Below, piece after piece: positions 1 to 7,017 of a stretch of 12,529 nt of DNA. Position numbers and translations under genes: made by a program. Each line of letters starts with the position of its first letter. Positions within the stretch are counted from its first letter, which is position 1. This DNA is from Deltaproteobacteria bacterium. GTDB lineage: Bacteria; Desulfobacterota; Desulfobulbia; Desulfobulbales; Desulfocapsaceae. The notes under the pieces are model-generated. The model was not told where the DNA came from and searched no databases. It was given only the letters and a program-made list of their open reading frames with translations. The DNA is taken from assembly GCA_021779275.1 (NCBI GenBank), contig JAJYAX010000011.1, positions 1 to 12,529 of the forward strand, in the 5' to 3' direction.

Positions 1-460
1 CCTCTTTGGTGATGAAGAGGGCCTGATCGCCGTAGGGGAGCTGCAGCCAGCGGGAGCGGAAATTGGCGCAGAAGGCGATGCAGCGGAGGACCGGGCCGGC
101 ATCCCGGATGGCCAGACTGAAGGCCCCGGCACTCACATCTCTTTCGGCCAGGGTCCGGAGCAGGGGGGCTGAAAAGTCCTCCGGCAGACGGGTGTCGGCA
201 TGGAGAAACAGCAGCACCGGACCGTCGGCGCAGGCCGCCCCGCAATTGAGCTGGGCCGCCCTGCCGACAGTGCTCTCTTCAACGCGGAGACCTCTTTTCC
301 GGGCAAAGAGAACGGTCCTGTCGGTGCTGCCGCCGTCGACGATGATGATCTCGCCTGCCTTGCCCTGCAGCGTATCCGCAATGGCGCCGATGTTGTGCTC
401 TTCATTTAAGGTCGGAATGATGATTGATATATCCGAGGTCTTCAGGTCTGTCGATGTCAT
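1..460 (-). CDS. Family 2 glycosyltransferase, rSAM/selenodomain-associated type 2 (partial)
   Basis: This is a GT-A fold glycosyltransferase of the TIGR04283 (mftF-like) type, expected to be cytosolic; its sugar donor and acceptor are unknown. Only the first 153 residues are present because the gene runs off the left edge. The visible protein begins MTSTDLKTSDISIIIPTLNE, with the nucleotide-binding strand IIIPTLNEEHN at residues 13-23, the VDGGSTDRT motif at 41-49 and the HADT metal-binding equivalent of DxD at 87-90. GDQALF at 144-149 is typical of this family. The ATG at 458-460 is chosen because family members begin just ahead of the SIIIPTLNE strand and no closer ATG, GTG or TTG is in frame. 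This makes the gene overlap its upstream neighbour by 59 bp, which implies translational coupling. Genes of this type are usually paired with the cofC-like transferase found directly upstream here. Confidence 0.85.
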   Translation of the reverse strand, partial: MTSTDLKTSDISIIIPTLNEEHNIGAIADTLQGKAGEIIIVDGGSTDRTVLFARKRGLRVEESTVGRAAQLNCGAACADGPVLLFLHADTRLPEDFSAPLLRTLAERDVSAGAFSLAIRDAGPVLRCIAFCANFRSRWLQLPYGDQALFITKE

Positions 461-1040
461 GGAGTTCCGGGAGGATGTGGCAGGTAAGTTGATGGAGCTC
501 AGCTCTGGCCATGGTGTCGGAAAAGACGGTCTTCGAGCCCCACGGGATATCGGTGAACAGAGAGGACACAGTGTCTGGGGCCAGGCCTCCGTTGACGCCG
601 ATCAGGTAATAGCCGCCGTCGCAGGCGGGCCCCAGGACCATGTCATTGCTTCTCAAGGCCTCCAGGGCTTCGACAAGGATGCCGGAGGTGATCCCGGGGC
701 AGTCCGATCCGGTGAGGACAATGGCCTCTTTGGTCCGGAGATGGGCGGTGAGGGCGCAGGCCATCCGGTAGCCCAGGCCGCTGTCCGCCTGCTGTTTGTA
801 GAGGTGCGTTTTCCCGAGCCAGGCGCTCATCAGGGAGTGGTCGCCGCCTTCGAAATGGATCTCTAGGCTAAGCGGGCGGCCTGCGGCAAGATGGGAAATC
901 TTTGCCGCTATTCCTTCGGTCATCCTCCTCTGCAGGTCGGCAGCCCCCTGGGCTCCCAGTATCGGGATCAGCCGGGTCTTGCTGAGACCGGGCGCCGGAT
1001 ATCGTGTAAAGAGAAGGACAATGTCTTGCCGGGAAGCCAT
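402..1040 (-). CDS. cofC-like glycosyltransferase, rSAM/selenodomain-associated type 1
   Basis: This 212-residue protein belongs to the TIGR04282/DUF2064 group, a GT-A fold family related to CofC-type nucleotidyltransferases. Its substrate is not known. Motifs seen are FTRYPAPGLSKTRL at residues 11-24 (the usual 'P-x-G-x-x-KTRL' nucleotide-binding loop), LTGSDCPG at 109-116 and GPACDGGYYLIG at 137-148, in the expected order and spacing, and the length is normal for the family. The ATG lies at 1038-1040. No clear Shine-Dalgarno sequence precedes it: the bases before the ATG are AT-rich, so initiation may be weak or leaderless-like. It overlaps the downstream partner transferase by 59 bp and is divergently arranged to the UPF0280 gene, with about 100 bp between them. 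The pairing of type 1 and type 2 transferases is conserved in many sulfate reducers and other bacteria and points to a shared lipid- or peptide-glycosylation task, which is an inference. Confidence 0.85.
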   Translation of the reverse strand: MASRQDIVLLFTRYPAPGLSKTRLIPILGAQGAADLQRRMTEGIAAKISHLAAGRPLSLEIHFEGGDHSLMSAWLGKTHLYKQQADSGLGYRMACALTAHLRTKEAIVLTGSDCPGITSGILVEALEALRSNDMVLGPACDGGYYLIGVNGGLAPDTVSSLFTDIPWGSKTVFSDTMARAELHQLTCHILPELHDIDRPEDLGYINHHSDLK

Positions 1041-1055
1041 GGTATATTGTATAAT
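1026..1055 (+). promoter_or_regulatory. Candidate sigma-70-type promoter for the UPF0280-PilZ-algC-algA operon
   Basis: A perfect TATAAT lies at 1050-1055 on the plus strand. TTGCCG at 1026-1031 matches four of six bases of the -35 consensus, with an 18-base spacer. Transcription would start near 1062, giving a leader of about 77 bases before the preferred start of the UPF0280 gene. The -35 box falls inside the first codons of the divergent transferase. The assignment comes from inspection only. Confidence 0.4.
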
Positions 1056-1138
1056 TAAGAAGTTGTTTTCTGCTGTTTCCTGTGGTTTATCGTGGCCGGT
1101 GAATGTTCAATCCAGTTTCCCGTAAGAGGACGAGGTCA

Positions 1139-1906
1139 ATGCGATCAGGACGAAAAAAAAAGCCGGAATCGTACCGGGAGCGATCATACCGTCAAACAGC
1201 GGAGCAGGGTGACCTCGTCTCTTCCCTGGTGCAGATCAAGGAGACCGACCTGCACATCCAGGCCGACAGGGATGTCACCAGAAGGGCGACGGAACTGGTC
1301 CTGCAAAATCGGCTGCAGATTGAAGACTACATTGTACGTCATCCTGATTTTTATGCAACCCTTGTACCGGAGCCCCTGGATAATCTGGCCCCACCCGTCG
1401 TCCGGGACATGCTCCTGGCCGCCGAGGCGGCAGGCGTCGGGCCCATGGCGGCGGTTGCCGGAAGCATCGCCGCCTGCGTCGGGGAAAAACTGCTGGCTGA
1501 GGGCGTCGCCGAGATTATTGTCGAAAATGGGGGAGATATATTTTTGTACCGGCAAAGAGACTGCACGATTGCGATATTTGCCGGGCAGTCGGTATTGAGT
1601 AACAAGGTTGGGATCCTCCTGACTCCCGCGCAGATGCCCTGCGGTATCTGCACCTCTTCGGGGACGGTGGGGCATAGTCTGAGCCTTGGCAAGGCCGATT
1701 CGGTGACGGTCGTGGCCGATTCGACGGCGCTTGCCGACGCCGTCGCGACCTGTCTCGGTAATGAGGTGGGGGAGGGCAGCGGCAAGGCCGGTGTCAACAG
1801 GGCGCTGAAGAAGGCCGGGGAGATTGTCGGAGTCAGAGGGGTTGTCGTTATCTGCGGAGATGTCCTGGGGGCGGTCGGGGATGTAGAACTTGTCAGATTG
1901 AAATAA
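1139..1906 (+). CDS. UPF0280 (ApbE-superfamily) protein
   Basis: The 255-residue product belongs to UPF0280 (COG2122), a family structurally related to the FAD:protein FMN transferase ApbE but without a proven reaction. Seen in the sequence are GPMAAVAGSIA at residues 101-111, ENGGDIFL at 129-136 and the conserved stretch GICTSSGTVGHSLSLGKADS at 169-188, followed by a VVADSTALADAVAT segment that resembles the C-terminal part of ApbE proteins. The ATG at 1139 is preferred because a GAGG ribosome-binding site ends five bases before it. An in-frame ATG at 1103 would add 12 residues but has no good ribosome-binding site. No signal peptide or membrane segment is seen. It is the first gene of a plus-strand run and ends 19 bp before the PilZ gene. 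Its link to GDP-mannose synthesis is unclear; it could be a flavin-handling or related protein. Confidence 0.82.
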   Translation: MRSGRKKKPESYRERSYRQTAEQGDLVSSLVQIKETDLHIQADRDVTRRATELVLQNRLQIEDYIVRHPDFYATLVPEPLDNLAPPVVRDMLLAAEAAGVGPMAAVAGSIAACVGEKLLAEGVAEIIVENGGDIFLYRQRDCTIAIFAGQSVLSNKVGILLTPAQMPCGICTSSGTVGHSLSLGKADSVTVVADSTALADAVATCLGNEVGEGSGKAGVNRALKKAGEIVGVRGVVVICGDVLGAVGDVELVRLK

Positions 1907-1925
1907 GTCCTGAGGAGTGGCGGCC

Positions 1926-2291
1926 ATGATTGTTGATCAACCCGGAGGAAGGGAAAAACGTCAGGTGGAACGGAAATATCTGGTCTTTTATCTGCGGGTC
2001 TTTGATGGCCTCGGGAGCAGGGTCATCGGCCATCTGGTAAATATCTCATCCCATGGGATCATGCTCTTGAGTGAATTTCCCCTCCCTATCAATGAAGAGT
2101 ATACCTTGCGGATGCGTCTTCCCCATGAACTGGTCGGCCATGGGGAGATTATCTTCCATGCCCTCAGCCGATGGCGCCGGAAGGATACGAATCCTGAATT
2201 CTATGTCGCCGGTTTCCAGCTCCACGATATATCCCTGGCATTGAAGGAGAATATCCTTTGCTTGATCGATGAGTTCAGTTATGGTGAGTAA
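1926..2291 (+). CDS. PilZ domain protein, probable c-di-GMP receptor
   Basis: This 121-residue, single-domain protein carries the two hallmark c-di-GMP contacts of PilZ domains: RxxxR (R12-QVE-R16) near the N-terminus and NxSxxG (N39-IS-SH-G44) after the first strands. The RKYLVFYLRVFD segment just after the arginine motif is typical of stand-alone PilZ proteins from deltaproteobacteria. It is probably cytosolic. The ATG at 1926 is chosen because a GAGGAG ribosome-binding site lies eight bases upstream; a GTG at 1917 in the same frame is directly abutted by that site and is less likely. It lies 19 bp after the UPF0280 gene and 41 bp before the phosphomannomutase gene, so it is probably co-transcribed with the GDP-mannose genes. 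By inference it tunes exopolysaccharide production or export in response to c-di-GMP. Its direct partner is not known. Confidence 0.85.
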   Translation: MIVDQPGGREKRQVERKYLVFYLRVFDGLGSRVIGHLVNISSHGIMLLSEFPLPINEEYTLRMRLPHELVGHGEIIFHALSRWRRKDTNPEFYVAGFQLHDISLALKENILCLIDEFSYGE

Positions 2292-2332
2292 GGAGCGTGT
2301 AATCGGCGGCATCAAAAAAGGAAGACTAAAAA

Positions 2333-3691
2333 ATGGATACTAAGAGACCGGCATGTTTCAAGGCCTACGATATCCGCGGCCGGGTGCCTTCGGAACTGAG
2401 TCCCGGCTTGGCGCGCGACATCGGCAGGGCCTTTGCCGCTGTTTTTTCCGTGAAAAAGGTCGTCGTCGGCCATGATATCAGGTTGAGCAGCCCTGCGATT
2501 GCCGGGGCACTGACCACGGGCCTGCTGGATATGGGGGCGGATGTGCTCAGCCTCGGTCTCTGCGGCACCGAGGAGATCTACCATGCCGCCTTCAGTCTTG
2601 AGGCCCAGGGGGTTGACGGGGGGATAATCGTGACCGCCAGTCATAACCCGGCGGACTATAACGGTATGAAGATCGTGGTCAAGGGCGCCCGCCCGGTCTC
2701 CGGTGATTCCGGCCTCGTGGCCATGGCGGACCTGATCGCTGAAAACAGGCTGCCCGCCTTGGCCGCCGAAAAGGGGAGACAGACAGCAATTTCCCTAAAA
2801 AACGAATACATCGAACACCTGCTGGGCTATGTGCAGCCTGACCGCCTGCGGCCCCTGAAGATTGTCGTCAACAGCGGCAACGGCTGCGCTGGTCCGATCA
2901 TCGATCTTCTCGAGGACCGGCTGCCCTTCCGGTTCGTAAAACTTCATCATGAACCCGACGGGACCTTTCCCAACGGGGTGCCCAATCCCCTGCTCCCCGA
3001 CCGGCGGGATGAGACGGCCCGTTTGGTGCGGGAGCAGGGGGCGGATATGGGGATTGCCTGGGACGGTGATTTCGACCGCTGCTTTTTTTGGGATGAGCAG
3101 GGGAATTTTATCGAAGGCTATTATTTGGTCGGCCTGCTGGCCATGGAGCTCCTGCAGAAAGAGCCGGGAGGGACGATCCTGCATGATCCCCGTCTGATCT
3201 GGAACACCCAGGAGCTGGTCCGGGCCGCGGGCGGGGTCCCGGTCATGACCAAGACCGGGCACGCCTTCATCAAGGAGCGGATGCGGCGGGAGGATGCCGT
3301 CTATGGCGGAGAGATGTCGGCCCACCATTACTTTCGCGACTTCGGCTACTGCGATTCCGGGATGGTGCCCTGGCTGCTGGTCAGCGCCCTGTTGAGCAGG
3401 TGTGGAACCACCCTGTCGCAGCTGGTGGCCCAGAGGATTGCCGCCTTCCCCGTCTCCGGAGAGATCAACCGCACGGTTGCCGATCCCGATCGAGTGATCG
3501 CGAAGCTGGAAGAGGCCTTCGCCGGCGGAGAAAAGGACAGCACCGACGGCCTCAGCCTGGCCTTTCCGGACTATCGGTTTAATGTGAGAAAATCCAACAC
3601 CGAGGCCTTGCTCAGGCTCAATGTGGAAACCCGTGGCGATCTGGCCTTGTTGCAGCAAAAGACCCGGGAGATCCTGGCGTTGATAAGGTAA
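2333..3691 (+). CDS. algC: Phosphomannomutase/phosphoglucomutase
   Basis: The 452-residue enzyme is an alpha-D-phosphohexomutase of the AlgC/ManB type. It interconverts the 6-phosphate and 1-phosphate of mannose (and usually glucose) in the cytosol and supplies mannose-1-phosphate for GDP-mannose. All four active-site elements are visible: TASHNP at residues 101-106 with the phosphoserine S103, the magnesium-binding DGDFDR at 244-249, the sugar-binding GGEMSAHH at 325-332, and the phosphate-binding RKSNTE at 419-424 near the C-terminus. Length and domain order are normal, and the N-terminal FKAYDIRGRVP segment is the usual one. The ATG at 2333 follows an AAAGGAAG ribosome-binding site. It ends 26 bp before the mannose-1-phosphate guanylyltransferase gene, the next enzyme in the pathway. 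The symbol is given by family; manB or cpsG would also be used. Dual phosphoglucomutase activity is likely but not readable from the sequence. Confidence 0.93.
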   Translation: MDTKRPACFKAYDIRGRVPSELSPGLARDIGRAFAAVFSVKKVVVGHDIRLSSPAIAGALTTGLLDMGADVLSLGLCGTEEIYHAAFSLEAQGVDGGIIVTASHNPADYNGMKIVVKGARPVSGDSGLVAMADLIAENRLPALAAEKGRQTAISLKNEYIEHLLGYVQPDRLRPLKIVVNSGNGCAGPIIDLLEDRLPFRFVKLHHEPDGTFPNGVPNPLLPDRRDETARLVREQGADMGIAWDGDFDRCFFWDEQGNFIEGYYLVGLLAMELLQKEPGGTILHDPRLIWNTQELVRAAGGVPVMTKTGHAFIKERMRREDAVYGGEMSAHHYFRDFGYCDSGMVPWLLVSALLSRCGTTLSQLVAQRIAAFPVSGEINRTVADPDRVIAKLEEAFAGGEKDSTDGLSLAFPDYRFNVRKSNTEALLRLNVETRGDLALLQQKTREILALIR

Positions 3692-3717
3692 TTTTATTCA
3701 ATCCAAAGAGGAATGCA

Positions 3718-5139
3718 GTGCAGAAAATCCAACCAGTAATCTTGGCGGGCGGAACCGGCTCCCGGCTCTGGCCCTTGTCGCGGGAACTCTATCCCAAGCA
3801 GCTTCTCCCCTTGACCGATGCAACATCGCTGTTGCAGACCACGGTCCTGCGGGTCGCCCAGCTGCCGGAGATGCTCCCCCCGATTGTCGTCGTCGGCGAG
3901 GAGCACAGGTTTATTGCCAGGAGCCAGATTGATGAACTGCAGATGGTGAAGGATTACACCATCCTGCTGGAGCCGTTGGGCAGAAATACCGCGCCCGCCG
4001 TCGCCGGCGCCGTGGAGTATATCGTCGCTGGCGGCCACGATGACGCCATCCTGCTTATCCTCCCCGCCGACCATCTGATAAAGAACGTACAGCAGTTTCA
4101 TAAGGCCGTGGAGAAGGCGGCGAAGCTGGCGGCGGAAGGCCTGGTGGTCACCTTCGGAATTGAACCCAAGAGCCCGGAGACGGGCTATGGCTATATCGAG
4201 CGGGGGAACGGGAACACGGTCCTCTCGTTTAAGGAGAAGCCGGATCTGGCCACGGCCAGGGACTACCTGGCAAAGGGCAATTATTTCTGGAACAGCGGGA
4301 TGTTCGCCTTTTCCATCAAGACCTTCCGCCAGGAGATGGAAAAATACGCCCCAGGGATCCTTGCCTGCATGGCCGAGGCCGCCGCTGAAGGCAAACGGGA
4401 CCAGCGGTTCTTCCGGCTCGATAATGAGGCCATGTCCAGATGCCCCAGTGACTCGATAGATTACGCCCTGATGGAGAAGACCTCCAGGGCGGCTGTTGTT
4501 GCGGCCGATCTGGGCTGGAGCGATATCGGCTCCTGGCGGGCACTCTGGGACGTCCTGGAAAAGGATGCCGACGGTAATATCCTGCAGGGCAATCCGGACA
4601 ACCTGATCGTAGACGACTCCAGAAACTGTCTGGTCAGGTCGGATGACAGGCTGGTGGCCACGGTCGGTCTGGAGGAGACCCTGGTCGTGGAGACCGCCGA
4701 TGCCGTGCTGGTCGCCCCTCTGTCCCGGTCGCAGGATGTGAAGAAGGTCGTCGAGGAGTTAAAGAGACAGGGGCGAAAGGAGTTCCGTTTTCACCGGACC
4801 GTTTATCGCCCCTGGGGCAGCTACACCGTCCTGGAGGAGCAGCCGCGCTACCAGATGAAGCGGATTACCGTCAATCCGGGGCAGAAGCTCTCTCTGCAGA
4901 TGCACCATCATCGGCATGAACACTGGGTGGTCGTCACCGGCACCGCCAGGATAACCAACGGCGAGACTGTCTCCCTGATCTATGAAAATCAGGCCACCTA
5001 TATCAAGGCCGGTGAAAAGCACAGACTGGAAAATCCGGGGGTCATTCCGCTGGAGTTGATAGAGGTCCAGATCGGCAGCTATCTCGGTGAAGATGATATC
5101 GTTCGTTTCGACGACGACTACGGACGGGAAAAGAGCTGA
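3718..5139 (+). CDS. algA: Bifunctional mannose-1-phosphate guanylyltransferase/mannose-6-phosphate isomerase
   Basis: This 473-residue protein has the two-domain layout of AlgA/ManC/XanB type II enzymes. The N-terminal nucleotidyltransferase carries GGTGSRLWPLSRELYPKQ at residues 11-28 and FKEKP at 171-175, and makes GDP-mannose from mannose-1-phosphate and GTP. The C-terminal cupin carries the metal-binding QMHHHRHEHW at 394-403, characteristic of the phosphomannose isomerase half that converts fructose-6-phosphate to mannose-6-phosphate. With the mutase upstream, the pair covers all three steps from fructose-6-phosphate to GDP-mannose. The start is a GTG at 3718 preceded by an AGAGG site six bases upstream; a nearby ATG at 3713 is out of frame. 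No terminator is evident just after the stop, and the AT-richer island begins within about 100 bp. GDP-mannose here probably feeds lipopolysaccharide or exopolysaccharide. manC or cpsB are equivalent symbols. Confidence 0.94.
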   Translation: MQKIQPVILAGGTGSRLWPLSRELYPKQLLPLTDATSLLQTTVLRVAQLPEMLPPIVVVGEEHRFIARSQIDELQMVKDYTILLEPLGRNTAPAVAGAVEYIVAGGHDDAILLILPADHLIKNVQQFHKAVEKAAKLAAEGLVVTFGIEPKSPETGYGYIERGNGNTVLSFKEKPDLATARDYLAKGNYFWNSGMFAFSIKTFRQEMEKYAPGILACMAEAAAEGKRDQRFFRLDNEAMSRCPSDSIDYALMEKTSRAAVVAADLGWSDIGSWRALWDVLEKDADGNILQGNPDNLIVDDSRNCLVRSDDRLVATVGLEETLVVETADAVLVAPLSRSQDVKKVVEELKRQGRKEFRFHRTVYRPWGSYTVLEEQPRYQMKRITVNPGQKLSLQMHHHRHEHWVVVTGTARITNGETVSLIYENQATYIKAGEKHRLENPGVIPLELIEVQIGSYLGEDDIVRFDDDYGREKS

Positions 5140-5204
5140 TATCGGCCTTGCAACGCAACATAACAGGATGAACGAACTCAACCTCCCCGGCAAAAAAACA
5201 CTAA

Positions 5205-5288
5205 AGGCTTCCGCCTAAGGACGTAGCCAAGAATCTTGGCGTTTCTGTTCCAACTTTGTACCGTTGGGTGCCAGCGTCAATACACGCA
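5205..5288 (+). pseudogene. Relic of a helix-turn-helix recombinase or transposase gene (left copy)
   Basis: A short in-frame stretch reads PKDVAKNLGVSVPTLYRW followed by VPASIHA and a stop at 5286-5288. The first part is a textbook helix-turn-helix of the kind found at the C-terminus of serine recombinases (resolvases and invertases) and in IS3-type transposase OrfA proteins. The stop directly after the helix-turn-helix favours a recombinase C-terminus. An in-frame TAA at 5202-5204 closes the frame upstream, so no complete gene exists here. Bases 5214-5252 match 8227-8265 at 32 of 39 positions, on the same strand. Calling it a recombinase rather than a transposase is inference. Confidence 0.6.
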
Positions 5289-5299
5289 TAGTGTACAAT
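5281..5299 (+). promoter_or_regulatory. Possible -10 box and small dyad upstream of the ABC exporter operon
   Basis: TACAAT at 5294-5299 matches five of six -10 bases and overlaps the right arm of a dyad, TACAC-N5-GTGTA, at 5281-5295. No convincing -35 element sits at the right distance. A repressor bound to the dyad would mask the -10 box, but the arms are only five bases long. This is the only promoter-like element seen between the algA stop and the exporter operon. Confidence 0.22.
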
Positions 5300-5353
5300 T
5301 TTTTCATACTCTGAGATGACCCGAGCAACCATCCGAACCAAAGCCATAAGACG

Positions 5354-6091
5354 ATGACTACCCCTGAAACGGATTTGGAAGGAGAATTAGGGTCTGATAT
5401 TGCTGTACATTGCAGTGGGGTGACTAAAAGCTACGGCACTGGCAATGCGCAGGTGCAAGCGCTGCGTGGAGTAGATCTTGAAGTGCGTTGCGGAGAACTC
5501 TTGCTGCTTGCCGGTCCTTCCGGTTGTGGAAAGACGACATTAATTTCCATTATCGCCACTATCCTGGATCAGGACTCCGGCGAATGCAAAGTGTTTGGCA
5601 CTGACATTCAACATCTCAGTCTGCGGGAACGGACACAATTCCGCAATCTGTCTCTAGGATTCGTCTTTCAGGCCTTCAACCTTCTCCCGGCATTGACAAC
5701 AACCGAGAATGTCTCAATACCCCTATTGATTCGAGGAATACCCCGAAAAGAGGCGGAAGACCGGGCTCGAAAGGTTCTTGAAGACATTGGCCTCGAAGCC
5801 CGCACCAACACCCTTCCATCTCAGCTCAGCGGTGGTCAGCAACAACGTGTGGCAATTGCCCGGGCTCTTGTCCATGAGCCCAAACTTGTCATTTGTGATG
5901 AACCAACCAGCAATCTGGACCACAAAACAGGAACGAACACTATGGAGATACTGCGGCGCATAGCGCGAACCTCCGAGAGAGCTGTCATCGTTGTAACGCA
6001 CGACCCTCGTATTTATGATTTTGCCGACCGTATTGCGCATATGGACGACGGAAAAATTATTAATATTGCCGCCGTAAGAGGAAAATTATGA
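5354..6091 (+). CDS. ABC transporter ATP-binding protein (MacB/LolD/DevA type)
   Basis: This 245-residue ATPase would power an exporter at the inner membrane. It shows every nucleotide-binding element: Walker A GPSGCGKT at 54-61, the Q-loop glutamine at 106 in GFVFQAFNLLP, the signature LSGGQQQ at 158-164, Walker B LVICDEP at 178-184 with catalytic E183, the D-loop SNLD at 186-189 and the switch histidine H216. The GFVFQAFNLLPALTTTENV pattern places it in the MacB/LolD/DevA group, whose partners are FtsX-like permeases. The ATG at 5354 is weakly provided with a ribosome-binding site. Its stop overlaps the ATG of the adaptor gene in ATGA, indicating translational coupling. Base composition is clearly more AT-rich than the polysaccharide genes upstream, and the operon is bracketed by helix-turn-helix relics, both suggesting lateral transfer. 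The exported substrate cannot be read from the sequence. Confidence 0.92.
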   Translation: MTTPETDLEGELGSDIAVHCSGVTKSYGTGNAQVQALRGVDLEVRCGELLLLAGPSGCGKTTLISIIATILDQDSGECKVFGTDIQHLSLRERTQFRNLSLGFVFQAFNLLPALTTTENVSIPLLIRGIPRKEAEDRARKVLEDIGLEARTNTLPSQLSGGQQQRVAIARALVHEPKLVICDEPTSNLDHKTGTNTMEILRRIARTSERAVIVVTHDPRIYDFADRIAHMDDGKIINIAAVRGKL

Positions 6092-7017
6092 TACGAAGAT
6101 ATATAGTGCCTCTTTTGGCTGTCGCCGGTTATGTGATTGCAGGTGTTGTTGCCCTCTTCGGTAATAATCCCCCACCTGCAGCTCCCCCTCCTGTACAATC
6201 TGCAATGGCGCCCTTTTCTTCATATATCGCTGGCGCCGGTCTTGTAGAGGCCAGTACTGAGAATATCGCTGTGGGCACACCAGCTTCCGGTGTGGTTACG
6301 AATATTTATGTTAAACAGGGTGACCACGTAAAACCAGGCGACCCGCTGTTCATGATTGATGACCGTGATCTGCAGGCGCAACTCTTGGCGGCGGTGGCAA
6401 AAATTCGCCAAGCCGAAGCGAATTTAACAAAAGCCAAAGATCATATGCATAGAGGTGAGGTCCTTCATGGTGTGAATAGCGGGGCTCTCAGTATAGAGGA
6501 TTTTAATGATCGACGCTTTGATGCAGCGATTAGTGAAACGGCCCTTGCAACAGCCAAGGCTGAGGCTGAACAAATTAGGCAGAAAATCAAAATTAACACG
6601 GTTCGCGCCCTGATACCGGGACAGATATTGCAGATCAATATACACCTTGGAGAATATGCGCAATCCGGCGCACTGTCCTCACCGCTCATGCTTCTTGGTG
6701 ATGATAACCAAATGCATATTCGTGTTAATATTGACGAAAACGACTCTTGGCGTTTTAAAGCAGGAGCTTCGGCGATGGCTTTCGTTCGCGGCAACCCAAC
6801 CCTAAAAACGCCGTTGCGGTTTGTGCGTGTCGATCCTTATATCATCCCCAAAACGTCGCTTACCGGTGATAGCCCCGAACGCACGGATACGAGAGTATTG
6901 CAGGTTATCTATAGCTTTGATCCCAGCACGTTGCCGATGGTCTATGCCGGTCAGCAGATGGATGTTTTTGTCGCCGCCCCGCCTGTCGCGGTTCAAGGTC
7001 GGGAAAGGAGGCCTTGA
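6088..7017 (+). CDS. HlyD/MacA-type periplasmic adaptor of an ABC exporter
   Basis: The 309-residue protein is a membrane-fusion (periplasmic adaptor) protein that would bridge the inner-membrane exporter and an outer-membrane channel. It has an N-terminal hydrophobic anchor at about residues 5-25, a proline-rich linker, and a first half lipoyl motif around 65-90 (GVVTNIYVKQGDHVKPGDPL). An alanine- and lysine-rich coiled-coil hairpin spans about 95-168, interrupted near 125-145. The second half lipoyl segment is at 170-197 (IPGQILQINIHLGEYAQSGA), followed by a beta-barrel region. The hairpin is short, as in DevB-like adaptors. Its ATG overlaps the ATPase stop and has an AGAGG site just upstream. 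Its own stop abuts the permease ATG. The order ATPase-adaptor-permease is less common than adaptor-first. No TolC-like gene is present in the window. Confidence 0.85.
   Translation: MIRRYIVPLLAVAGYVIAGVVALFGNNPPPAAPPPVQSAMAPFSSYIAGAGLVEASTENIAVGTPASGVVTNIYVKQGDHVKPGDPLFMIDDRDLQAQLLAAVAKIRQAEANLTKAKDHMHRGEVLHGVNSGALSIEDFNDRRFDAAISETALATAKAEAEQIRQKIKINTVRALIPGQILQINIHLGEYAQSGALSSPLMLLGDDNQMHIRVNIDENDSWRFKAGASAMAFVRGNPTLKTPLRFVRVDPYIIPKTSLTGDSPERTDTRVLQVIYSFDPSTLPMVYAGQQMDVFVAAPPVAVQGRERRP

Noticed and set aside
63..866. Long 267-codon open frame on the plus strand over the glycosyltransferase genes
   Set aside because: It lies antisense to two genes with clear family motifs; its sequence is low in recognisable domains and is explained by the GC-rich codon pattern of the true strand.
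1184..1927. Minus-strand open frame of 247 codons opposite the UPF0280 gene
   Set aside because: The plus strand carries a recognised family; the antisense protein shows no conserved motif.
2795..3658. Minus-strand open frame of 287 codons opposite the phosphomannomutase gene
   Set aside because: Antisense shadow of a gene with all four catalytic motifs; it is rich in G, P and Q as expected for such shadows.
5168..5218. Short ORF MNELNLPGKKTLKASA at the left edge of the island
   Set aside because: It is only 16 codons long with a poor ribosome-binding site. It could be joined to the helix-turn-helix relic by removing one T, but the right-hand relic shares that T, so a frameshift is not supported.
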